Shown piece after piece: positions 1 to 7,363 of a stretch of 33,504 nucleotides of DNA. The position numbers and the translations under genes are program-made. A model generated the notes under the pieces. The model was not told where the DNA came from, did no database searches, and was given only the letters and a program-made list of their open reading frames with translations. The DNA lies in the NCBI RefSeq assembly GCF_001422925.1, contig NZ_LMNI01000017.1, positions 1 to 33,504 of the forward strand. The letters are read 5' to 3'. How positions within the stretch are numbered: position 1 is the stretch's first letter; the number at the start of each line of letters is the position of its first letter. This DNA comes from Microbacterium sp. Leaf288. Lineage in GTDB: Bacteria > Actinomycetota > Actinomycetes > Actinomycetales > Microbacteriaceae.

Positions 1-153
1 CTGGCTCCTCCGAGATTCTCGGCACGCGGTCGCTGCGCTCCCTTATTCCGCGCCGAGATTCTCTCCTCCGCCACCCTTCGGGTTGCACTCCCGCCCCCAC
101 CCCTCCGCGGCACTACGTGCCTTCCAGGCGAAAAGCACTGGAGGAGTGAACAA
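1..153 (+). repeat. Duplicated structured leader, copy A (left edge)
   Basis: This block recurs at 975-1127 (offset 974) with only two mismatches that I see, at positions 99 and 133. Its first 72 bases occur a third time at 902-973. In the proximal unit GAGATTCTCGGC (12-23) can pair imperfectly with GCCGAGATTCTC (52-63). In the distal part GGCAC-TAC-GTGCC (109-121) is a perfect hairpin. Each full copy ends shortly before a gene with a purine-rich ribosome site (starts 177 and 1205), so it may be a transcribed leader or a regulatory repeat. The repeat may extend beyond the left edge of the window. Confidence 0.85.
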
Positions 154-176
154 GCAAACGGCAAGGGAGAGAAGAA

Positions 177-407
177 ATGACCACACCGACTGCAACCGCC
201 GAGGAACTCATGGCCGTGCTGGACGGCCTCCCGATCCTGACCATGATCGCCCTGGTACTTCTCGGGATCATCGGCGCCGGATGGGTGCTCCTACTTCAGG
301 CCTACGGTGTCCCCGCGGCGTTCTCGAAGGCTGTCCTCGGCACCACCACGAGGCGCCGGCAGCCATGTAGTTGCGAGCAGGCGTGCCAGTGCAGTGGCGA
401 GGACTGA
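177..407 (+). CDS. Small single-pass membrane protein, unknown function
   Basis: The ORF encodes 76 residues and starts at an ATG preceded by AGGGAGAGAAGAA, a good ribosome site. Residues about 18-43 form one strongly hydrophobic segment rich in Leu, Ile, Val and Gly, so the product is probably a single-pass inner-membrane protein. The C-terminal tail is basic (RRR) and then Cys-rich (CSCEQACQC), which could bind metal or form disulphides. It lies 24 bases after leader copy A, just as the ParB-like gene follows copy B, which suggests shared control. I do not recognise the family. The tail has no alignable partner here, so a shortened or frameshifted 3' end cannot be excluded. Confidence 0.55.
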   Translation: MTTPTATAEELMAVLDGLPILTMIALVLLGIIGAGWVLLLQAYGVPAAFSKAVLGTTTRRRQPCSCEQACQCSGED

Positions 408-414
408 AGTGCCG

Positions 415-681
415 ATGCAGGAACGACCGCCGCGCTCACGTGTCGGTGCGCAGTGAGAGGATGCAGACAGGGCCGGATCGCCCTTCACCTCCGAGCAGAT
501 GCGCATCATCGAGATCATCGCACTCGCGCTCAGCGTTGGACTGTTCCTGGTCTCCGTCGCCCGTGTCATCGCTCTCTGGGGAACGTCCTGAACGATCCCC
601 TGGGTCATGGCAGCCGTCATCTGTGCGCTCAGCACCTGGGCCTTTTGCGAGCTCCTTCGCGCGCGCCGACGTCGGAGTTAA
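415..681 (+). pseudogene. Two-helix membrane ORF interrupted by two in-frame TGA codons
   Basis: One frame runs from ATG 415 to TAA 679-681 but contains TGA at 454-456 and 589-591. Between and after these stops the sequence reads like a membrane protein: a hydrophobic helix from ATG 499 (begins MRIIEIIALALSVGLF), then after the second TGA another helix beginning TIPWVMAAVICALS and ending in a basic RARRRRS tail. Third codon positions in the 499-681 part are mostly G or C, as in real genes here. Both TGA codons are one base from TGG (Trp). It is either a decayed gene, two tiny peptides (499-591 and 607-681), or a recoded gene. From 682 to 901 I see no gene. Confidence 0.4.
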
Positions 682-901
682 CCCGAGCCGGAGCTCCACT
701 CGTGCTGGCAGTCGATGCCGAGGAAGTCCGGACTACCTGACCGGCATTCGCGTCCGCGTCACAGGTGCACGCGACCGAGCTGACGATTGGCGGGTGTGGC
801 CGCCGTCCTTCGGCCGGCGCGCTTCTTCGCGCTGCGCGCTGTTTCGTCTGGAAGCCTGCGGCAGCATACGGGCCGGTGTCGTCCGCGCAAGCGGCACGCC
901 G

Positions 902-974
902 CTGGCTCCTCCGAGATTCTCGGCACGCGGTCGCTGCGCTCCCTTATTCCGCGCCGAGATTCTCTCCTCCGCCG
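902..974 (+). repeat. Extra tandem copy of the proximal 73-base leader unit
   Basis: The sequence matches positions 1-72 and lies directly before the full copy at 975, so the unit is in tandem here with a period of 73 bases. It carries the same imperfect inverted repeat (GAGATTCTCGGC ... GCCGAGATTCTC). Confidence 0.85.
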
Positions 975-1127
975 CTGGCTCCTCCGAGATTCTCGGCACG
1001 CGGTCGCTGCGCTCCCTTATTCCGCGCCGAGATTCTCTCCTCCGCCACCCTTCGGGTTGCACTCCCGCCCCCGCCCCTCCGCGGCACTACGTGCCTTCCA
1101 GGCGAACAGCACTGGAGGAGTGAACAA
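975..1127 (+). repeat. Duplicated structured leader, copy B (upstream of the ParB-like gene)
   Basis: This is the second full copy of the 1-153 block, ending in the same CTGGAGGAGTGAACAA segment. It lies 77 bases before the ParB-like start codon. The near-perfect identity in non-coding DNA implies recent duplication or gene conversion, or selection on the sequence. Confidence 0.85.
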
Positions 1128-1135
1128 CCAGGGCT

Positions 1136-1155
1136 AAGCCGATCCACATCGGCTT
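1136..1155 (+). promoter_or_regulatory. Hairpin between leader copy B and the ParB-like gene
   Basis: AAGCCGAT (1136-1143) and ATCGGCTT (1148-1155) form a perfect 8-bp stem with a CCAC loop. No T-run follows, so it is not a typical terminator. It may be part of the leader structure. Copy A lacks this hairpin. Confidence 0.4.
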
Positions 1156-1204
1156 CACAAACCTGATTGCGAATCACGGCGAACACAACGTAAGGGAGAA
1201 GGAC

Positions 1205-2577
1205 ATGACCACCACCACTGCCGGGACCATCGAGCACCTCGACCCGGGCGACCTCATCGTCGAAACCAACGTCCGCACCACTGCTGCCACCGAGTCGGGG
1301 TTCGTGGACAGTATCCGTGCCAACGGGGTGCTGACGCCGATCCGGGCGTGGCGGGACAAGGACGGGGGAGTGCACGTGCGTGCTGGGCAACGCCGTACCT
1401 TCGCTGCCCGGGAAGCCGGCCTTGTCACAGTGCCGGTGTACGTCGTCGATGCCGGCGACGATGACACGGCGCGGCGGATCGTGGAGCAGCTCATCGAGAA
1501 CGACCAGCGCGAAGCACTCACCGACGCCGACCGCATCCAAGCCTGGCGTGCCCTCGAACTGGAAGGACTGTCGGCGACCGCGATCGCCAAGCGCACCGGC
1601 ACCACACGCGACCGCATCAAGACCGGCCTCGCCGTCGCCGCCAACGACACCGCCAGCGGCCTCCTCACCGACGGCGGCATCACCCTGGACCAGGCGGCGA
1701 TCCTGCTGGAGTTCGACGGCGACACCGGCACTGTCGCGGAACTGACTGAGGTCGCGACCACCGATCCCGGATACTTCCCGGTCGCGGTCGAACGCGCGCG
1801 GCAGGACCGTGCAGCCCGGCAGGCGAAGGAGCAGGTCGAACGGGAGGAAGCTGCGAAGGGGCACCGGATCCTGGACGACCGCCCGGACTGGAACGCCGCC
1901 CCGTACCGGGTGCGGGCGCTCCGCACCGCCGACGACCAGCCTGTCGATCCTGACGCCATCCAGGGCAAGCCGGGGGTCGCGGTGTACGTGGCCACGTACT
2001 ACGGCGGGGAGGCGCGGGCGGAGTACTTCGTCGACGACCCCGCCGCTCTCGGCTACACCGTCCACGAGGACACCCATACCGGCACCGGCGCGCAGTCGGG
2101 ACGGATGACCGACGAGCAGAGAGCGGAACGGAAGGTGCTGATCGAGAACAACAAGGAGTGGGACGCCGCCGAGACGGTGCGCCGCGACTGGGTCACCCAG
2201 TTCCTGGCCCGCAAGACCACACCGAAGAACGCGCAGACCGTGATCGCCGAAGCCCTCACCATCGCCCGGTGGAAGGTCGCCGACGGCCTCACCCGCGGGT
2301 CCGCAACCGCCAAGACGTTCCTCGGGATCGACGACGACCATCGGGGCGACGGACTCGCGGAGTACCTGGCCGCGCACCCGAATCACACCATCCACGTCAC
2401 CCTCGCGATCGTGCTGGGCGGCATCGAACAGCACACCAGAGCCGGGGCACCTGGCGCACACCCAGCCCTCACACCGCCTGGTACCTGCGCACCTTGCAGG
2501 ACTGGGGCTACACCCTCTGTCCCGTCGAACGCATCGCCGCCATGCGCACAGACACCGAGGTACCCGCCTCCGAGTAG
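1205..2577 (+). CDS. ParB/Srx-like DNA-binding protein, frameshifted near 2444-2448
   Basis: The start ATG has AAGGGAGAAGGAC before it. Residues about 10-95 resemble the ParB N-terminal nuclease-like domain, with the RAGQRR motif at 59-64 in the place of the family's GxRR box. Residues about 105-150 resemble the ParB helix-turn-helix region. After about residue 413 the frame runs into Pro/Arg/Thr-rich nonsense. The -1/+2 frame instead gives a plausible C-terminus (HTAWYLRTLQDWGYTLCP) ending at TAG 2575-2577. Adding one base to the GGGG run at 2444-2447 restores a product of about 458 residues. As written, the frame reads through and fuses in frame with the redoxin at 2651-2887. Likely role: partition, copy control or transcription control of the element. 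The frameshift may be real or a sequence error. Confidence 0.75.
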
Positions 2578-2650
2578 GCGCCGCACGGGTGGGCGCCTCG
2601 CCAGGCGTCCACCCGATCGGCCTCGGCGACCTGAACCAGGAGGACAGATC

Positions 2651-2887
2651 ATGGACAAGCTGACGGTCTACAGCAAGCCTGGCTGCGTACAGTGCACCGC
2701 CACCTACCGGGCACTCGACAGCCACGGCATCCCCTACGACGTCGTGGACATCACCGACAACCCGGCAGCGCTCGCGTACGTCACCGACGAACTGGGATAC
2801 TCCCAAGCGCCCGTCATCGTGGCCGACGACCACGACTACTGGTCTGGCTTCCGCCCCGACCATATCGACCGCGTCGCCCGCTCATGA
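2651..2887 (+). CDS. NrdH/glutaredoxin-like redoxin
   Basis: The product has 78 residues, the normal size for NrdH-type redoxins. It has the CVQC active site (Cys12, Cys15), a cis-proline (Pro54 in QAPV) and the WSGFRPD signature (64-70) typical of NrdH, which is recharged by thioredoxin reductase and donates electrons to class Ib ribonucleotide reductase or other proteins. The start is ATG 2651, with AGGAGG eight bases upstream. No nrdI, nrdE or nrdF lies nearby, so here it is an accessory redoxin carried by the element, a common setting in actinobacterial mobile DNA. It overlaps the next gene by four bases (ATGA). Because of the upstream frameshift, a gene caller may fuse it to the ParB-like protein. 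Confidence 0.85.
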   Translation: MDKLTVYSKPGCVQCTATYRALDSHGIPYDVVDITDNPAALAYVTDELGYSQAPVIVADDHDYWSGFRPDHIDRVARS

Positions 2888-3168
2888 CCACGCTCCTTGA
2901 GCTGTGGGTGCACGCGGCCCTCGAGGTCGACGCCCTTCGCGCCCAAGCGGGGTACCTCGAGGAATCCTGGTTGCGCGCCGAAGCCGACGCGGACTACTGG
3001 TACTTCCAGGCCAATAATGACCGGAATGAGCCGTCCACGGAACGTCCTCACCCGACGGGATCGCGTCCAAAGCCCGAGGAAAGCGCCGAGGCGACGAGCC
3101 AACGACCCGCACGCATAGGCGAAGCGACTAAGTCAGATCGACGGCGTCCGAACCGGCGTTCGTCTTGA
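2884..3168 (+). CDS. Small hypothetical protein coupled to the redoxin
   Basis: The ORF encodes 94 residues and starts at an ATG overlapping the redoxin stop (ATGA), which suggests translational coupling. The first 45 residues look helical and acidic (LEVDALRAQAGYLEESW, then ADADYWYFQ). The rest is Pro/Arg/Ser-rich and probably disordered. I do not recognise the family. The last 41 bases overlap the minus-strand DUF1508 remnant, so the 3' end may have been altered by rearrangement. Confidence 0.5.
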   Translation: MTTLLELWVHAALEVDALRAQAGYLEESWLRAEADADYWYFQANNDRNEPSTERPHPTGSRPKPEESAEATSQRPARIGEATKSDRRRPNRRSS

Positions 3169-3328
3169 CCGACTCGATGCCGTTCTTGGCAGCGGCCTTG
3201 GTCGTGTATGACTCCGACGACGCGATCGCCTCGCCGTTCGCTGCCTTCGGGCGGAAGCGGAACCCGCCAGCAGAATCGTTGTACAGCTTTCCTCGGACGT
3301 CGCCGAGAGCGAAGTCAGCCGAGCACCT
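3128..3328 (-). pseudogene. Truncated DUF1508 (YegP-like) remnant without start codon
   Basis: The minus-strand frame from 3328 to the TAG at 3128-3130 encodes about 66 residues that match the DUF1508 pattern: GKLYNDSAGGFRFRPKAANG, then IASSESYTTKAAAKNGI and ESVKTNA. The intact homologue at 16363-16551 shows the same order (NGEIIATSETYVSKAGAQNG). Upstream, the frame meets a TAG at 3329-3331 and contains no ATG, GTG or TTG, so the 5' end is missing. The break falls exactly where the LysR gene's 3' end begins. This suggests that the mes module replaced or interrupted the 5' part of this gene. An unrecognised CTG start is the alternative. Confidence 0.55.
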
Positions 3329-4256
3329 CTACGCCGAAGCCGGCGACGACGGCTCGTACTTCGGCGAGGTAGCGCTGTGCCTGTTCGGTGAGCGGGATCG
3401 TCGTGTGGCCGATCCAGCCGATCTCGATGCGTTCGTCGACGTCGAGTGGGATGGCGACGATCTCCGGGTCGAGCTGGTCGCTGATGATGCCCGTCGAGAT
3501 CGTGTAGCCATCGAGCCCGATCATGAGGTTGAAGATCGTCGCGCGGTCGGCGACCCGGATCTCCTGCTTGCTCGAGAGAGTGGAGAGGATCTCCTCGGCG
3601 AAGTAGAACGAGTTGTTCGCCCCCTGGTCGAAGGTGAGCCGTGGCAGGCCGGCGAGATCTGCGAGCGTGGCACGGCCTCGGGAGGCGAGTGGGTTGGTCC
3701 GGGCGATGAAGATGTGCGGTTCGGCGAGGAAGAGCGGATGAAACGCCAGCCCCGAGTCCCGGAGCAGCTTGTCGATCACCTTCCGGTTGAAGTCGTTCCG
3801 GTAGAGGATGCCGATCTCGCTGCGGAGCGTCCGGACATCCTCGATGATGTCCCAGGTGCGGGTCTCGCGCAGTGAGAACTCATACTCCTCCGCTCCACTG
3901 GCCTTGACCATCCGCACGAAGGCGTCGACCGCGAACGAGTAGTGCTGCGTCGACACCCCGAGCAGGCGCCGGGACGGTGGTCGACCGAGGTATCGCTGCT
4001 CGAGCAGTTCCGCCTGCTCGACGACCTGTCTCGCATACCCGAGGAACTCTGCCCCGTCGTCGGTGAGGGTGACCCCGCGGGCGGAGCGGACGAGGAGGGG
4101 GCGACCCACCCGGGCTTCGAGGTCTTTCATCGCCGCCGACATGGTCGGCTGCGCGACATAGAGGACATCGGCGGCCCCCGAGATGGACCCCTCGGCGGCG
4201 ACCTCGATGAAGTACCGCAGCTGCTGCAGCGTGAGACCGCTCGATCCTTGAGGCAT
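3315..4256 (-). CDS. LysR-family transcriptional regulator of the mes module
   Basis: The product has 313 residues, the normal LysR length. Residues about 8-67 are the winged helix-turn-helix (LQQLRYFIEVAAEGSISGAA, AQPTMSAAMKDLE), followed by a linker helix and a periplasmic-binding-protein-like effector domain (about 95-300). It is divergent from mesX, the standard arrangement for a LysR activator and its target, so it probably controls mesX-mesD-flavin reductase in response to a methionine-pathway metabolite; the ligand is inferred, not seen. The start ATG (4254-4256) lies inside an inverted repeat (4255-4269), which suggests autoregulation. Its 3' end overlaps the DUF1508 remnant. Confidence 0.9.
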   Translation of the reverse strand: MPQGSSGLTLQQLRYFIEVAAEGSISGAADVLYVAQPTMSAAMKDLEARVGRPLLVRSARGVTLTDDGAEFLGYARQVVEQAELLEQRYLGRPPSRRLLGVSTQHYSFAVDAFVRMVKASGAEEYEFSLRETRTWDIIEDVRTLRSEIGILYRNDFNRKVIDKLLRDSGLAFHPLFLAEPHIFIARTNPLASRGRATLADLAGLPRLTFDQGANNSFYFAEEILSTLSSKQEIRVADRATIFNLMIGLDGYTISTGIISDQLDPEIVAIPLDVDERIEIGWIGHTTIPLTEQAQRYLAEVRAVVAGFGVEVLG

Positions 4257-4332
4257 AGGTGAAGCCTATATCGATGCATAGTCGCGCCGAGTTACCCGAT
4301 ATCCTGCGGGCGCCTGCACCATGGATGCATCC
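4255..4332. promoter_or_regulatory. Divergent lysR/mesX control region with palindromes
   Basis: ATAGG-N5-CCTAT (4255-4269) fits the interrupted dyad shape of LysR boxes and overlaps the regulator's start codon. GGATGCATCC (4323-4332) is a perfect 10-base palindrome about 45 bases before mesX. ATGCAT also occurs at 4274-4279. These are candidate operators; the -10 and -35 elements are not clear. Confidence 0.4.
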
Positions 4333-4377
4333 CTTTTGAAGGCCGACCCCGGCCCCTCACCCACCGGATAGGCCACC

Positions 4378-5370
4378 ATGGCGGACGAGTTCACGTTCAG
4401 CATCAGCACCACCCGCTTCGACGAGGACTACTGCCCGTCGGAGAGCTCTCGGATCACCACCAACTTCGCCAACCTCGCCCGAGGCGAGCATCGTCAGCAG
4501 AACCTCCGCAACACCATGACGATGATCAACCATCGATTCAACGACCTCGCGCACTGGGACAACCCGAACCGGGATCGCTACGCGGTCGAGCTCGAGATCG
4601 TGTCGGTGGCGCTGAGCTTCACCGCGGAAGGCACGGATCAGCAGTTCCCCCTGCTCGAGGTCCTCGACACCCGCATCGTCGACCGGCAGACCGGCATCCG
4701 CCATCACGGGATCGTGGGCAACAACTTCTCGTCCTACGTCCGGGACTTCGACTTCAGCGTGCTGCTGCCGGCGGCGGCCGGCAGCGGGACCGGGCCCACC
4801 GTCCCCGACGACTTCGGCGATCTGCACGGCAAGCTGTTCCAGCACTTCCTCGACTCCGTCGCGTACCGGGAGCGCTTCGAGCAGCTGCCCGTGATCTGCA
4901 TCAGCGTCTCGACGAGCAAGACCTACCGCCGGACCGGGAACCACCACCCGGTGCTCGGCGTCGAGTACGAGCCCGACGCGTCCTCGCTGACCGATGAGTA
5001 CTTCGGGAAGATGGGGCTGCAGCCCCGCTATTTCATGCCGCGCGGCAGCGTGGCGCCGCTCGCGTTCTACTTCCGCGGCGACCTGCTCAACGACTACTCC
5101 AACCTGCAGCTCATCAGCACGATCAGCGCGATGGAGACATTCCAGAAGATCTATCGCCCGGAGATCTACAACGCGAATTCGGCCGCCGCGTTGGTGTACC
5201 GGCCGAGCCTGGAGACGCAGGACTGCTCCCGGACGCAGATCTCCTACGACCGCGAAGAGCGCAGTCAGCTCGCGGTCACGCAGGGCAAGTACACGGAGGA
5301 GCACTTCATCAAGCCCCACCGGAAGGTCCTGGATCGATGGGCCGCCAACTTCCCTGCCCGAATCGCATGA
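4378..5370 (+). CDS. mesX: MesX (DUF1852), partner of methionine synthase MesD
   Basis: The product has 330 residues. Recognisable features of the DUF1852 family include the N-terminal FTFSISTTRFDEDY segment, the NLARGEHRQQNLRNTM motif and the conserved stretch GVEYEPDASSLTDEYFGKMG. Published work on folate-independent methionine synthases (Price and colleagues) places DUF1852 proteins, named MesX, as required partners of the MesD core methionine synthase, in an oxygen-dependent system. The exact chemistry of MesX is not settled; an oxygenase-type role is proposed. Here it lies 20 bases before mesD and divergent from the LysR gene, the expected operon order. The start is ATG 4378, with only a weak GGATAGG ribosome site. 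Confidence 0.85.
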   Translation: MADEFTFSISTTRFDEDYCPSESSRITTNFANLARGEHRQQNLRNTMTMINHRFNDLAHWDNPNRDRYAVELEIVSVALSFTAEGTDQQFPLLEVLDTRIVDRQTGIRHHGIVGNNFSSYVRDFDFSVLLPAAAGSGTGPTVPDDFGDLHGKLFQHFLDSVAYRERFEQLPVICISVSTSKTYRRTGNHHPVLGVEYEPDASSLTDEYFGKMGLQPRYFMPRGSVAPLAFYFRGDLLNDYSNLQLISTISAMETFQKIYRPEIYNANSAAALVYRPSLETQDCSRTQISYDREERSQLAVTQGKYTEEHFIKPHRKVLDRWAANFPARIA

Positions 5371-5390
5371 CCAGCGGAGGATCCTCGACC

Positions 5391-6428
5391 ATGCAGACGC
5401 TCTTGCCGACCTCGATCGTTGGCAGCCTGCCGAAGCCGTCGTGGCTCGCACAGCCGGAGACGCTGTGGTCGCCGTGGAAGCTCGAGGGTGACGCGCTGCT
5501 CGAGGGCAAGCGGGATGCGCTGCGCATCGCCGTCCAGGAGCAGACTCGACGCGGCATCGACATCATCAGCGACGGGGAGCAGACCCGCCAGCATTTCGTC
5601 ACGACGTTCATCGAGCATCTCAGCGGGGTCGATTTCGAGCAGCGCAAGACCGTGCGCATCCGCGATCGCTACGACGCGAGCGTGCCGACCGTCGTCGGGG
5701 CGGTGCATCGCGAGCGGCCCGTGTTCGTCGACGACGCGAAGCTGCTGCGCGAGAGCACCGATCGTCCGATCAAGTGGACTCTCCCCGGTCCGATGACGAT
5801 GGTCGACACTCTCTACGACGTCCACTACCAGAGCCGCGAGAAGCTGGCGTGGGAGTTCGCGACGATCCTCAACCAGGAGGCGAAGGAACTCGAGGCGGCC
5901 GGAGTCGACATCATCCAGTTCGACGAGCCCGCGTTCAACGTCTTCCTCGATGAGGTCAAGGACTGGGGAGTAGCGGCGCTGGAAAGGGCGGCCGAGGGAC
6001 TGCGCGCCGAGACCGCCGTGCACATCTGCTACGGCTACGGGATCAAAGCCAACACCGACTGGAAGGCGACCCTCGGATCGCAGTGGCGGCAGTACGAGGA
6101 ATCGTTCCCGCTCCTGCAGCGCTCCACCATCGATATCGTCTCGCTGGAATGCCACCACTCCCACGTCCCGGTGGACCTCATCGAGCTGCTCCGCGGCAAG
6201 AAGGTCATGCTCGGCGCCATCGACGTCGCGAACGAGACGATCGAGACCCCCGAGGAAGTCGCCGACACCCTCCGCAAGGCGCTCACCTTCGTCGACGCGG
6301 ACAAGCTCCTGCCCAGCACGAACTGCGGCATGGCACCGTTCCCCCGGGACGTCGCGTACGCGAAGCTGAGCGCGCTCAGCGCGGGCACGCGAATCATCCG
6401 CGAGGAGCTGGCCCTTGCACAGCCCTGA
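5391..6428 (+). CDS. mesD: Folate-independent core methionine synthase MesD (MetE C-domain-like)
   Basis: The product has 345 residues, about half of MetE, and corresponds only to the catalytic C-terminal barrel. It should transfer a methyl group to homocysteine using zinc. The likely zinc ligands are His211 and Cys213 (VHICYGYG), Glu253 (LECHHSH) and Cys312 (TNCGMAPFPRD), in the order seen in cobalamin-independent synthases. The N-terminus (TSIVGSLPKPSW) and DGEQTR (61-66) are typical of the family. I chose ATG 5391, ten bases after GGAGG; an upstream in-frame start at 5337 overlaps mesX and lacks conserved sequence. MesD enzymes do not use methyl-tetrahydrofolate and depend on MesX; the methyl donor is unknown to me. 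Confidence 0.88.
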   Translation: MQTLLPTSIVGSLPKPSWLAQPETLWSPWKLEGDALLEGKRDALRIAVQEQTRRGIDIISDGEQTRQHFVTTFIEHLSGVDFEQRKTVRIRDRYDASVPTVVGAVHRERPVFVDDAKLLRESTDRPIKWTLPGPMTMVDTLYDVHYQSREKLAWEFATILNQEAKELEAAGVDIIQFDEPAFNVFLDEVKDWGVAALERAAEGLRAETAVHICYGYGIKANTDWKATLGSQWRQYEESFPLLQRSTIDIVSLECHHSHVPVDLIELLRGKKVMLGAIDVANETIETPEEVADTLRKALTFVDADKLLPSTNCGMAPFPRDVAYAKLSALSAGTRIIREELALAQP

Positions 6429-6468
6429 CCGCTCACTGCCCGCGCTCTCGCACGCTCACCCAGCGAGC

Positions 6469-7041
6469 ATGTCGCAGGCAGCGGCCAACACGGCCCCGCT
6501 CGACGTGTCCGCACACGGCTTCTCGTCCTCCCTCTCCGCTGACCAGTTCAAGGCGCTCTTCCGCGGTCACCCCGGAGGTGTCGCCGTCATCACGGCCGAC
6601 GCCGGCGACGGTCCCGTCGCGCTGACAGCGACGTCGGTCGCGTCGGTGAGCGCCGAGCCTCCGCTGCTGATCTTCTCCATCTCCTCGCAGTCGTCGGCAT
6701 CGGACGTACTCGAACGCGCCGACACCGTCATCGTGCACCTCCTCGACGCCCACGACATCGAGGTGGCGAAACTCGGCGCGACCGGCGGCATCGACCGCTT
6801 CGCCCAGACACACCGATGGTCGCGCCTGGTCACGGGTGAGCCGGTCTACAGCGACGTCCGCGCCTGGGTACGCTGCGCAGTCATCAATCGGATGGATGCC
6901 GGAACCGCCACCGTCATCGCCGCCCACGCGCTGCAATCCCACATCGAGCGCGACGTCCACCCGGGCAGACCCGGCGACGCCCTGGTCTACCACAACCGCA
7001 CCTGGCACCGTCTCGGCGAACACTCCCGCATCGAAGACTGA
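6469..7041 (+). CDS. Flavin reductase-like protein (FMN-binding split barrel)
   Basis: The product has 190 residues from ATG 6469; a TTG at 6415 that overlaps the mesD stop would add 18 residues. The conserved flavin-reductase features are FRGHPGGVAVITADAGDGPV, ALTATSVASVSAEPPLLIFS and the DRFAQTHRWS region. Such enzymes use NAD(P)H to reduce FMN or FAD for a partner oxygenase. Its place as the third gene after mesX and mesD suggests that it supplies reduced flavin to an oxygen-dependent MesX/MesD reaction; this is inference from gene order. No terminator is visible directly after it. Confidence 0.82.
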   Translation: MSQAAANTAPLDVSAHGFSSSLSADQFKALFRGHPGGVAVITADAGDGPVALTATSVASVSAEPPLLIFSISSQSSASDVLERADTVIVHLLDAHDIEVAKLGATGGIDRFAQTHRWSRLVTGEPVYSDVRAWVRCAVINRMDAGTATVIAAHALQSHIERDVHPGRPGDALVYHNRTWHRLGEHSRIED

Positions 7042-7042
7042 C

Positions 7043-7195
7043 GAACAACGCGTCTCCCCACCAGGCGACCAGAATCGCGTGGCACATGATGGACAGTGCA
7101 CTCCCGATCCCGAATCGTGCGGGGAACGAGAGGGGCAGCTCATCCGGGCAATCGATGAGCGCATCCCAGAGGAAAGACCAATTTCGACGGTCGCA
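7043..7195 (-). pseudogene. Fragment of a membrane-protein gene, no start codon
   Basis: A minus-strand frame here reads RRNWSFLWDALIDCPDELPL followed by a hydrophobic segment (SALSIMCHAILVAWWGDALF). Third codon positions are mostly G or C, as in a true gene. The frame opens after a TAG just upstream and has no ATG, GTG or TTG before the conserved-looking part. It then runs antisense into the flavin reductase, where it stops making sense. I read it as a remnant cut by the right end of the mes module. From 7196 to 7363 I see nothing convincing. Confidence 0.3.
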
Positions 7196-7363
7196 TACGC
7201 AGCAAGTGCGGACTGGCTACCCCTGATCTGTAGCTCGCTCAGGATCTACGTGATCGTCCGGTCTATGGGGGACAGGCGGGCTTCTGAGCAGACCGACAGC
7301 ATCGAGCCGGGCGAAGTCCAAGAAGGGGAAGCAACCGCGGCCATGATTGGTCAGCTACCCCGG

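Noticed and set aside
902..1044. Tandem 73-base repeats as a possible CRISPR array
   Set aside because: The copies are adjacent with no unique spacers, the unit is too long, and no cas genes are present.
371..1123. Plus-strand ORF of 250 codons covering 371-1123
   Set aside because: It is Arg/Ser/Pro-rich, reads through the repeated leader and lacks any motif.
944..2863. Long minus-strand ORF of 639 codons opposite the ParB-like gene
   Set aside because: It is antisense to a gene with clear ParB motifs, runs through the repeats, and has no recognisable motif or ribosome site; such shadows are common in high-GC DNA.
3165..3875. Plus-strand ORF of 236 codons opposite the LysR gene
   Set aside because: It is antisense to a complete LysR protein with normal length and HTH.
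4357..5451. Minus-strand ORF of 364 codons opposite mesX
   Set aside because: Its Arg/Val/Gly-rich composition mirrors the plus-strand DUF1852 gene; no independent evidence.
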